Assembly: GCA_009922885.1 (NCBI GenBank)
Contig: RFUP01000166.1
Location: forward strand, 1-5,701
Direction of reading: 5' to 3'
Origin: Paracoccaceae bacterium
GTDB taxonomy: Bacteria; Pseudomonadota; Alphaproteobacteria; Rhodobacterales; Rhodobacteraceae
DNA: 5,701 nucleotides
Positions within the stretch are counted from its first letter, which is position 1; each line of letters starts with the position of its first letter. A program made the position numbers and the translations under genes. Below are positions 1-5,018 of this stretch, in pieces. Below the pieces are notes generated by a model. The model worked only from the letters and a program-made list of their open reading frames with translations. It was not told the DNA's origin and searched no databases.

Positions 1-380
1 GCCGCGATATTCTCAAGGTTTTCTTCCAGCGTGATCCCGAGCGCGGTTTCCACATGGAAAGGATGGGTCTTGCCGACGAGGCAGACCGAAGGCGTGCCCG
101 CGTTCAACACGGCGGAAAGCACTTCATCATTCGCGGCCGAACGCCCTGCCCGCTTGGTCATGCCAAAGGCCGTGACAGTGGCGCGGGTGGCGGGAAGTGC
201 CGCGAAGAAATCGCTATCGGTCGGGTTCGCTCCGGGCCAGCCACCTTCGATGTAATCCACACCAAGACTGTCGAGAGACCGCGCGATCTGCTGTTTCTCT
301 GCGACCGAGAATTGCACACCTTGGGTTTGCTGGCCGTCGCGCAGCGTGGTGTCATAGATGTAGAGGCGCTCGCGTGTCAT
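1..380 (-). CDS. cimA: Citramalate synthase (CimA-type), N-terminal part, cut by left edge
   Basis: The first 126 codons are visible and the gene runs off the left edge. The family condenses acetyl-CoA with pyruvate to give (R)-citramalate, a cytoplasmic entry to 2-oxobutyrate and isoleucine. The translation begins MTRERLYIYD and has the HMGL-like/alpha-isopropylmalate synthase TIM-barrel signature TTLRDGQQ (residues 11-18, with the Arg14-Asp15 pair expected to bind metal and substrate). It continues with YIEGGWPGANPTD at 43-55, which resembles citramalate synthases more than LeuA, and KTHPFHVETAL at 104-114. The ATG at 380 is the only good start: the frame stays open upstream but has no ATG or GTG before the cysS stop. 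No clear Shine-Dalgarno precedes it. The gene lies 49 nt downstream of cysS on the same strand, so cotranscription is likely. A homocitrate or isopropylmalate synthase is possible but less likely. The C-terminal regulatory domain is not visible. Confidence 0.88.
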   Translation of the reverse strand, partial: MTRERLYIYDTTLRDGQQTQGVQFSVAEKQQIARSLDSLGVDYIEGGWPGANPTDSDFFAALPATRATVTAFGMTKRAGRSAANDEVLSAVLNAGTPSVCLVGKTHPFHVETALGITLEENLENIA

Positions 381-429
381 GCGGGGAGCTTTCGAACAGC
401 GGAAGGGATTGCACAGGTCTGGGGCAGCA

Positions 430-1803
430 TTAGAGGCCCTCCAGTTTCGCGGGGTCGAAGCCGGAGCCGGGAACCAGTTCCACACCTGCTTTCGACATCC
501 GCACTTCGACGCCTGCCGCAAGCAGGGCGCTTTTCAGGGCATCGACGCCAGCGAAATCCTTGGTTTCCATTGCAGCGCTGCGCAATGCGGAAAGGCGCTC
601 GGCGAAGGCGCTAAGGTCGGTTTCCGGTGCTTTCGCCCATGCAGGGGCTTCTGCCCCCATCAAGCCAAGGAGTTGCAGGCTGGCGCGAAGCGACGGGCTA
701 TCCCCCGCAAGCGCAATTTGGTGCAATTCGTAAACCACCATAGCCGTGTTCAGGTCGTCAGAGAGGGCATTGACCACGCCCACGTAAGGCCCTGCTTCGC
801 CAACAGCATCCTCGGCGATGCGATAGAACTTCCGAAGCGTCGCTTCGGCCTGCACGCGCTTCTCCTCGGTCCAGTCCATCGGCTTGCTGTAGTGGGTCTG
901 GAGGAAGACGAACCGGATCACCTCGCCCGGCACGCCTTTGTCCAGCAAATCGCGCACGGTGAAAAAATTGCCCAAGGATTTAGACATCTTCTTCCCTTCA
1001 ACGAGCAGCATCTCGTTGTGCATCCAGAAGTTCGCGAAGCCCCCTTCGGGGTGGGCGCAGCAGCTTTGGGCGATTTCGTTTTCGTGGTGGGGGAATTGCA
1101 GGTCGATCCCGCCGCCATGGATGTCGAAAGACGAGCCGAGCAGTTCGTGCGCCATGGCCGAGCATTCGATGTGCCAGCCGGGGCGGCCATAGCCCCATGG
1201 GCTTTCCCATCCCGGTGTCTGATCGTCCGAGGGTTTCCAGAGGACGAAGTCCATCGGGTCTTCCTTGAACGGGGCAACTTCCACCCGCGCGCCCGCGATC
1301 ATGTCATCCACAGAGCGGCCGGAGAGCGCGCCGTAGTCCTTGTAGGAACGCACGCGGAACAGCACGTGCCCTTCGGCTGCATAGGCGTGGCCTTGGGCGA
1401 TCAGCGTTTCGATCATGGCGATCATCGCGCCGATCCATTCGGTGGCGCGGGGTTCCATGTTCGGACGAAGCGCGCCGAGGGCGTCCATGTCGGCGTGATA
1501 CCAGCCGATGGTTTCGTCCGTAATGTCACGGATCGGGCGGCCCGTGGCGGCGGCCTTGGCGTTGATCTTGTCGTCAACGTCAGTGAAGTTCCGTGCGTAA
1601 GTCACGTGCATTGAGCCGTATACATGGCGCAGGAGGCGATACAGCACATCAAAAACAACAACAGGCCGGGAATTGCCGAGATGCGCGCGATCATAGACCG
1701 TAGGGCCACAGACATACATCCGCACGTTCTTCGGGTCGATCGGGGCAAAATCCCGGACCGTCCGCGATTTGGAATCTCGGAGGCGGATCGTTGGCTTTGT
1801 CAT
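430..1803 (-). CDS. cysS: Cysteine--tRNA ligase (cysteinyl-tRNA synthetase)
   Basis: Complete 457-residue class I aminoacyl-tRNA synthetase, close to the E. coli length of 461. It charges tRNA-Cys with cysteine in the cytoplasm. The HIGH-type motif is HLGN at 41-44, preceded by YVCGPTVYD at 30-38. KMSKS is at 272-276. The zinc ligands expected from E. coli CysS are present: Cys32, Cys214 (in WHIECSAMA), His239 and Glu243 (in FPHHENEIAQS). The segment GGGIDLQFPHHENE (230-243) is characteristic of CysS. The C-terminal part (about 310-457) is the helical anticodon-recognition DALR-like domain. The ATG at 1803 follows TGAGGA with a 4-nt gap, a good Shine-Dalgarno. It is transcribed divergently from the aminotransferase, with cimA next downstream. 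No key residue is missing. Confidence 0.98.
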   Translation of the reverse strand: MTKPTIRLRDSKSRTVRDFAPIDPKNVRMYVCGPTVYDRAHLGNSRPVVVFDVLYRLLRHVYGSMHVTYARNFTDVDDKINAKAAATGRPIRDITDETIGWYHADMDALGALRPNMEPRATEWIGAMIAMIETLIAQGHAYAAEGHVLFRVRSYKDYGALSGRSVDDMIAGARVEVAPFKEDPMDFVLWKPSDDQTPGWESPWGYGRPGWHIECSAMAHELLGSSFDIHGGGIDLQFPHHENEIAQSCCAHPEGGFANFWMHNEMLLVEGKKMSKSLGNFFTVRDLLDKGVPGEVIRFVFLQTHYSKPMDWTEEKRVQAEATLRKFYRIAEDAVGEAGPYVGVVNALSDDLNTAMVVYELHQIALAGDSPSLRASLQLLGLMGAEAPAWAKAPETDLSAFAERLSALRSAAMETKDFAGVDALKSALLAAGVEVRMSKAGVELVPGSGFDPAKLEGL

Positions 1804-1807
1804 GGTG

Positions 1808-1813
1808 TCCTCA
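1808..1813 (-). promoter_or_regulatory. Ribosome binding site of cysS
   Basis: TGAGGA on the minus strand ends 4 nt before the cysS ATG (1803). It supports that start over any upstream codon. The cysS promoter itself could not be placed with confidence in the divergent region. Confidence 0.7.
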
Positions 1814-1885
1814 CGGGCGGGTATCGCGCGGGGCTTATCAAATCTGACTGGAAATGGAAAGGTTTAGGCAAGCGCTGCGCAGGCA

Positions 1886-1915
1886 TTGACACCCGTGCAC
1901 AGCCATGCCCCATTC
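1886..1915 (+). promoter_or_regulatory. Possible promoter for the aminotransferase
   Basis: A perfect sigma-70-type -35 hexamer TTGACA lies at 1886-1891. The best -10 candidates 17-19 nt downstream are poor (CCATTC at 1910-1915 or CATTCG at 1911-1916). A start near 1922 would leave a leader of roughly 15 nt containing the Shine-Dalgarno. The -35 sits in an inverted repeat, GGCAT (1882-1886) with ATGCC (1905-1909), flanking a GTGCAC palindrome (1895-1900), which could be an operator. The weak -10 keeps confidence low. Confidence 0.35.
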
Positions 1916-1924
1916 GTGGCAATT

Positions 1925-1933
1925 AAAGGAGAT
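1925..1933 (+). promoter_or_regulatory. Ribosome binding site that fixes the aminotransferase start
   Basis: AAAGGAGAT is a strong Shine-Dalgarno, with GGAG (1928-1931) 6 nt before the ATG at 1938. An upstream in-frame ATG at 1905 would add 11 residues (MPHSWQLKEIG), but it has no such site and would place this site inside the coding sequence. The start at 1938 is therefore preferred. Confidence 0.85.
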
Positions 1934-1937
1934 CGGC

Positions 1938-3104
1938 ATGCGGGCATCCAAACGGATTGAGAATCTTTTGGCAGGCGGCGGCGATGGCTGGGCCTTGTTC
2001 TTCAGGGCGCGCCAGATGGTAGCTGAGGGTCAGCCTGTGACGGAGTTGACAATCGGCGAGCATGACATCCGTACCGATCCCTCGATCCTCGCCGCAATGG
2101 GGCGCGCGGCGGAGGCCGGGCACACGGGTTATTCAGCCATTCCCGGAACGGATCGCCTGCGTGATCTGGTGGCGCGGCGGGTTTCCGAGCGCACGGGCGT
2201 TCCGACGAACCGCGAGAATGTGCTCATTGTTCCGGGCGGGCAATCGGGGCTTTTCGCAGCGCATCACGCAACGTTGGACGAGGGTGATACGGCGCTTTTC
2301 ATTGACCCCTATTACGCCACCTACCCCGGCACGATCCGAGGTGTGGGCGCACGCCCGCTCGCCGTGAAAGCTTTGCCTGAGGACGGCTTCCAGCCCCGCG
2401 CGAGTGCGATTGCAGCGGTTGCCGCCGAAGCAAAAACATTGTTGATCAATTCGCCAAACAACCCGACTGGGGCCGTTTACACACGGCAAACCCTTGAAGG
2501 TATTGCCGAAGTTGCAAAGGCCCATGATCTTTGGGTGATCTCGGATGAGGTTTATGACACGCAGATCTGGAACGGAGAGCACGTTAGTATCCGTTCCTTG
2601 CCGGGCATGGATGAACGCACTTTGGTGATCGGGTCGATGTCGAAGAGCCACGCCATGACGGGCTCGCGGATCGGATGGATCGTCGGACCTGAAGCAATAA
2701 TCGGGCTTCTCACCACGCTTTCGACCCATACGACCTACGGCGTGGCCGGGTTCATTCAGGATGCTGCCAGTTTCGCACTGGAGGAAGGCCCCAAGTTGGA
2801 AGCAGAGATTGCCGCTCCCTTCGCGCGACGGCGCAAGATTGCGCTTGATCTCTTGGCCCAGCAGAACCGGATCAAGGCCATTCCACCGGATGGGGCGATG
2901 TACATGATGCTCGACATGCGGGCGACGGGATTGAGCGGTGAGACCTTCGCGAACCGCCTGCTCGATGAGGAACTCATCGCAGTTATGCCGGGTGAGATTT
3001 TTGGCCAAGCGGCGGCCGGGCATATCCGCATGGCCCTAACGATCCCCGACGAGGCATTTGGCAAAGCGTTCGAACGGCTTTTGACGTTTGCCAACGCAAT
3101 CTGA
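1938..3104 (+). CDS. Pyridoxal-phosphate-dependent aminotransferase, class I/II
   Basis: 388-residue fold-type I PLP enzyme of the aspartate aminotransferase superfamily, presumably cytoplasmic, transferring an amino group between an amino acid and a 2-oxo acid. Visible motifs are the glycine-rich cofactor-phosphate segment PGGQSG (99-104), SPNNPTG (172-178) with the Asn that contacts PLP, and SDEVYD (202-207) with Asp203 for the pyridine nitrogen and Tyr206 for O3'. GSMSKSHAMTGSRIGW (232-247) holds the Schiff-base Lys236 and phosphate-binding Arg244. Arg364 in GHIRMALTIP matches the alpha-carboxylate-binding arginine. All catalytic residues are present and the length is normal (about 390-400). 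The substrate cannot be read from the motifs, and databases often label such proteins loosely as aspartate aminotransferase. It is divergent from cysS and may be the first gene of a transcript with the PEP-mutase-like and TPM genes. Confidence 0.95.
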   Translation: MRASKRIENLLAGGGDGWALFFRARQMVAEGQPVTELTIGEHDIRTDPSILAAMGRAAEAGHTGYSAIPGTDRLRDLVARRVSERTGVPTNRENVLIVPGGQSGLFAAHHATLDEGDTALFIDPYYATYPGTIRGVGARPLAVKALPEDGFQPRASAIAAVAAEAKTLLINSPNNPTGAVYTRQTLEGIAEVAKAHDLWVISDEVYDTQIWNGEHVSIRSLPGMDERTLVIGSMSKSHAMTGSRIGWIVGPEAIIGLLTTLSTHTTYGVAGFIQDAASFALEEGPKLEAEIAAPFARRRKIALDLLAQQNRIKAIPPDGAMYMMLDMRATGLSGETFANRLLDEELIAVMPGEIFGQAAAGHIRMALTIPDEAFGKAFERLLTFANAI

Positions 3105-3146
3105 ACAGGAACCGTAAGCGACTTGTTCACAAGAAGCGGCTCTGGC

Positions 3147-3169
3147 AGGCTCTCCGTAAAGGAGAGCTT
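3147..3169 (+). promoter_or_regulatory. Stem-loop enclosing the Shine-Dalgarno of the PEP-mutase-like gene
   Basis: GCTCTCC (3149-3155) and GGAGAGC (3161-3167) form a perfect 7-bp inverted repeat around the 5-nt loop GTAAA. A G-U pair (3148/3168) and an A-U pair (3147/3169) extend it to 9 bp. The right arm is the Shine-Dalgarno itself: GGAG at 3161-3164 lies 7 nt before the ATG at 3172. If folded, the mRNA would hide its ribosome binding site. There is no T-run afterwards (only TTTC), so an intrinsic terminator for the aminotransferase is less likely. The pairing is seen directly; a regulatory role is inferred. Confidence 0.6.
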
Positions 3170-3171
3170 TC

Positions 3172-3981
3172 ATGCAGCACGATATTGGCGCCGTTTTCCG
3201 TGATCTCCATCAGCGGGGAAACCCGTTCATTTTGGCAAATGCGTGGGATCTAGGCTCGGCCAAGATGCTGGCGGCCTTGGGCGCACAGGCGATTGCGACC
3301 TCCTCTGCAGCGCATGCTTTTACCTTGGGGCGGCCAGACGGCCAAGTGAGCCGGGACGAGGCGCTGGAACACGCGGAAGCCATGGTGCGGGCGGTGAATG
3401 TGCCCGTGTCGGGTGATTTCGAGAATGGCTATGGCAACACGCCCGACGCTGTCGCCGAAACCGTGAGACTGGCGTTTGAAGCAGGGCTTGCGGGAATTTC
3501 TATAGAGGATGTGGACCCCGCAACGGGTGCGCCCTACCCGTTCGACGAAGCGGTCGAGCGGTTCCGCGCAGGGGCAGCGGCGGCGCGGGCGCTGAAGAGG
3601 GATTTCGTTCTTGTCGCGCGGGCTGATGGGATCATGACGGGTCACTACGACATCGAGGAAGCGATCCGGAGGTTGGCGGCATTCGAAGCGGCGGGGGCGG
3701 ACTGCCTTTATGCACCCGTGCCAAAGACTTGGGCTGATCTGGAGCGGATTTGCAAAGCGACGGCGCTTCCCGTGAATGCGCTTGTCGTGGGCGAATACGC
3801 CAAACGCACGCGGGCGGAGTATGCGGCAATTGGCGCAGCGCGGTTGTCGCTCGGGTCGAGCCTCGCGCGAGCAACGCATCGGGTGATCCACGACGCGGCG
3901 CGGGCGATGTTTGATGAAGGTGATTTCTTGCCCCTCGGAAATTCAATTTCCTCTCGTATTATCAATGATCTGTTAGGCTAA
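3172..3981 (+). CDS. Isocitrate lyase/PEP mutase superfamily protein, substrate unknown
   Basis: 269-residue TIM-barrel protein of the PEP mutase/isocitrate lyase superfamily, whose members make or break C-C or P-C bonds next to carboxylates using Mg2+. Visible family features are NAWDLGSAKML (23-33), TSS (43-45), GDFENGYGN (81-89) for the metal site, SIED (110-113) with Glu112, VARADG (148-153) with Arg150, GADCLYAP (175-182) and a late SLG (226-228). The metal motif reads D-x-E (Asp82, Glu84) rather than the D-x-D of PEP mutase. The KKCGH catalytic-Cys loop of isocitrate and methylisocitrate lyases is absent, and so is the EDKxxPKxNS-type gating loop of true PEP mutase. It is therefore probably neither. 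Relatives include oxaloacetate decarboxylase-like and dialkylmalate lyase-like proteins, so a small lyase or hydrolase is plausible but unproven. The start at 3172 is set by AAAGGAGAG at 3158-3166. Confidence 0.9.
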   Translation: MQHDIGAVFRDLHQRGNPFILANAWDLGSAKMLAALGAQAIATSSAAHAFTLGRPDGQVSRDEALEHAEAMVRAVNVPVSGDFENGYGNTPDAVAETVRLAFEAGLAGISIEDVDPATGAPYPFDEAVERFRAGAAAARALKRDFVLVARADGIMTGHYDIEEAIRRLAAFEAAGADCLYAPVPKTWADLERICKATALPVNALVVGEYAKRTRAEYAAIGAARLSLGSSLARATHRVIHDAARAMFDEGDFLPLGNSISSRIINDLLG

Positions 3982-3985
3982 GTTA

Positions 3986-4807
3986 ATGAGGGTTTTGGGC
4001 GCATTTCTCATCATCATCGCAAGCGCTCTGGCGGCAGAAAACTGGCCCGAGTGGAAGAGCACAACGGTGAACGATTACGCCGAGGTGATGGATGAGGCCG
4101 CCGAGGCTCGGGTGACGGAGCAACTCGATGCTTTGCGGAAGGAGACGGGGGTCGAGTTCGCTGTTCTGACCCTCCGGACCCAAACAGAATTCGCGCAGGA
4201 GATGACACTGGAGGCGTTCGCGCAAGGCGTGTTTAACCATTGGGGCATTGGCGACAGAAAACGGAATGACGGAATTCTGGCTCTTGTTCTCGTGGATGAT
4301 CGCGCGATGCGGATCGAGTTGGGGCTGGGCTATGGCGGGCAATGGGACCGCGCCGCCGAGCGTGTAGTGGATGATTTCTTCCTACCCGATTTCCGGCGCG
4401 GCGATTATGAGGCGGGGATCGAAGCCGGAGTGCAGGAGACAATTGCAGCGATCGCCCTGCCCTTTGCTGATCGCACAGACCCGCCTTCCGGCGCTTGGGC
4501 CGATAAGGCCATGCCCTATGGAATCACTCTGGCGATGTTGGTTTTCATCTTCCGGCGCTTCCTCTCCGATCAAGCCACGCGGTTCCGAAAGTGCCCGAGC
4601 TGCGGGCGGCGTGGATTGCGGGTGCGGCGTGCGACGATCACAGCCGCGTCGCGCTCCGAAACAGGGCAAGGCGAGCGCACTATTTTTTGCCCTCATTGCA
4701 ATCGGAGTGAGCGCGATACGTTCGTAATCCCGTCGCAAAGCAGCAGTTCGTCCAGTGGCTTTGGCGGTGGCCGTTCTGGGGGCGGCGGCGCATCGGGGCG
4801 GTGGTAG
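3986..4807 (+). CDS. Secreted/membrane-anchored TPM-domain protein (YgcG-like) with zinc ribbon
   Basis: 273 residues. A short signal peptide (MRVLGAFLIIIASALAA, 1-17, AxA-type cleavage site) leads to a TPM domain at about 28-155. The domain has the family's NDYAEVMDE start, a GVEFAVLTLRT strand (55-65), NHWGIGDRKRNDGILALVLVDD (84-105), the RIELGLGYGG segment (109-118) and VVDDFFLPDFRRGDYEAGI (127-145). TPM domains are periplasmic or extracytoplasmic in this family; some plant members have acid phosphatase activity and bacterial roles are poorly defined. A hydrophobic segment at about 176-190 is a likely membrane anchor. It is followed by a probable zinc ribbon with CPSC (203-206) and CPHC (235-238), then a Ser-rich and Gly-rich tail ending SGRW, typical of YgcG proteins. 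The ATG lies 4 nt after the preceding stop and has only a weak TAGG-type site, suggesting translational coupling. Its link to the upstream enzyme is unknown. Confidence 0.92.
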   Translation: MRVLGAFLIIIASALAAENWPEWKSTTVNDYAEVMDEAAEARVTEQLDALRKETGVEFAVLTLRTQTEFAQEMTLEAFAQGVFNHWGIGDRKRNDGILALVLVDDRAMRIELGLGYGGQWDRAAERVVDDFFLPDFRRGDYEAGIEAGVQETIAAIALPFADRTDPPSGAWADKAMPYGITLAMLVFIFRRFLSDQATRFRKCPSCGRRGLRVRRATITAASRSETGQGERTIFCPHCNRSERDTFVIPSQSSSSSSGFGGGRSGGGGASGRW

Positions 4808-4874
4808 TTCGAAAACGACATTCCGTCGCAATTCGGTGAGACGGGCAGCATCTTCCTCGGCACTATTTGCGTCA

Positions 4875-4880
4875 GGGAGA
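4875..4880 (+). promoter_or_regulatory. Ribosome binding site of the 30-codon small ORF
   Basis: GGGAGA (4875-4880), with GGAG at 4876-4879, stands 6 nt before the ATG at 4886. This is better placed than the site of the MttB gene downstream, and it is the main reason to take the small ORF seriously. Confidence 0.5.
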
Positions 4881-4885
4881 TACCG

Positions 4886-4978
4886 ATGAAAGACATGGAT
4901 TGGAAGATCGCGCTCGTCGTTCGCACCATCGGTGCGGAGCGTGGGCGTGCGGCGCGTGGGCGTCCTTTCGTTTTCTGA
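4886..4978 (+). CDS. Putative 30-residue small protein or leader peptide upstream of the MttB gene
   Basis: Thirty codons from ATG 4886 to TGA 4976-4978 encode a peptide starting MKDMDWKIALVV and ending RGRAARGRPFVF. I do not recognise it. The N-terminal half is mixed and amphipathic, too short for a confident membrane segment. The C-terminal half is basic, with five arginines in all, four of them CGT codons in two RGR triplets. It has a good Shine-Dalgarno 6 nt upstream and stops 40 nt before the MttB start. The reading frame contains a perfect 6-bp hairpin (4922-4936), and its end forms one arm of a second (4959-4964 with 4985-4990). It could be a regulatory leader peptide, a genuine small protein, or a chance ORF. 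Position, initiation signal and RNA structure together make it a fair candidate. Confidence 0.4.
   Translation: MKDMDWKIALVVRTIGAERGRAARGRPFVF
4920..4938 (+). other. Hairpin inside the small ORF
   Basis: CGCACC (4922-4927) and GGTGCG (4931-4936) pair perfectly around a 3-nt ATC loop. A U-G pair (4921/4937) and a U-A pair (4920/4938) extend the stem to 8 bp. Seen directly on paper; formation in vivo is inferred. G+C-rich DNA produces such stems by chance at an appreciable rate. Confidence 0.45.
4939..4963 (+). repeat. Tandem-like 10-bp direct repeat in the small ORF
   Basis: GCGTGGGCGT occurs at 4939-4948 and again at 4954-4963, 15 nt apart and so in the same reading frame, encoding RGR twice. 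Each copy carries GGCGT, which is complementary to ACGCC at 4986-4990 in the spacer before the MttB gene. Confidence 0.7.
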
Positions 4979-4990
4979 GAACCTGACGCC
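4959..4990 (+). other. Stem-loop spanning the small-ORF stop codon
   Basis: GGCGTC (4959-4964) pairs with GACGCC (4985-4990). Inside it, GTTTT (4970-4974) can pair with AGAAC (4978-4982) around CTG, with one G-U pair. The stem lies 28 nt before the MttB ATG, and the small ORF's TGA (4976-4978) falls in its inner loop. It is not followed by a T-run, so it is not a classical terminator. Confidence 0.4.
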
Positions 4991-5003
4991 ATTTCTGCTT
5001 TCT

Positions 5004-5010
5004 CGGAGTT
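5004..5010 (+). promoter_or_regulatory. Ribosome binding site of the MttB-family gene
   Basis: CGGAGTT with GGAG at 5005-5008 stands 10 nt before the ATG at 5019. The spacing is a little long but acceptable. It supports 5019 as the start, which matches the usual Arg-rich beginning of this protein group. Confidence 0.6.
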
Positions 5011-5018
5011 ACCAATCT

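Larger units (their letters stand above)
4808..5018 (+). promoter_or_regulatory. Intergenic/leader region of the MttB-family gene
   Basis: This 211-nt gap holds a small ORF (4886-4978) and several inverted repeats. Just after the TPM stop, CGAA/TTCG (4810-4813, 4832-4835) encloses CGAC/GTCG (4816-4819, 4825-4828), an interrupted stem with no T-run, so not a convincing terminator. CGCACC-ATC-GGTGCG (4922-4936) is a tight hairpin inside the small ORF. GGCGTC (4959-4964) pairs with GACGCC (4985-4990) around the small ORF's stop. No clear -35/-10 pair was found, and no cobalamin-riboswitch-type GCCACTG box was seen. Confidence 0.4.

Noticed and set aside
379..1614. Long open frame of 411 codons on the plus strand antisense to cysS
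   Set aside because: It is the complementary shadow of a complete, motif-perfect cysS in G+C-rich DNA. Its translation shows no recognisable domain and is rich in His, Arg and Ala, as expected for antisense frames.
1905..1937. Upstream ATG extension of the aminotransferase by 11 residues
   Set aside because: The strong Shine-Dalgarno AAAGGAGAT at 1925-1933 points to ATG 1938. The upstream ATG has no such site and would lie before the likely transcription start.
2133..3023. 296-codon frame on the minus strand under the aminotransferase
   Set aside because: It is antisense to an intact PLP enzyme with all catalytic residues. No domain or ribosome binding site supports it.
3122..3133. CTTG-TTCA-CAAG hairpin after the aminotransferase as a terminator
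   Set aside because: The stem is only 4 bp, A+T-containing and not followed by a T-run, so it is too weak to call.
3172..3981. A phosphonate biosynthesis pair (PEP mutase plus aminotransferase)
   Set aside because: The protein lacks the EDKxxPKxNS-type PEP mutase signature, and no phosphonopyruvate decarboxylase or AEP-type gene is present. The neighbouring aminotransferase has no features that point to aminoethylphosphonate.
4810..4835. Interrupted stem just after the TPM gene as an intrinsic terminator
   Set aside because: It has two 4-bp helices separated by an internal loop and no T-tract. It is mentioned only as part of the intergenic description.
4808..5018. Cobalamin riboswitch before the corrinoid-dependent methyltransferase
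   Set aside because: This was expected on functional grounds, but no B12-box-like GCCACTG element was found, and about 200 nt is tight for the full aptamer given the small ORF inside it.
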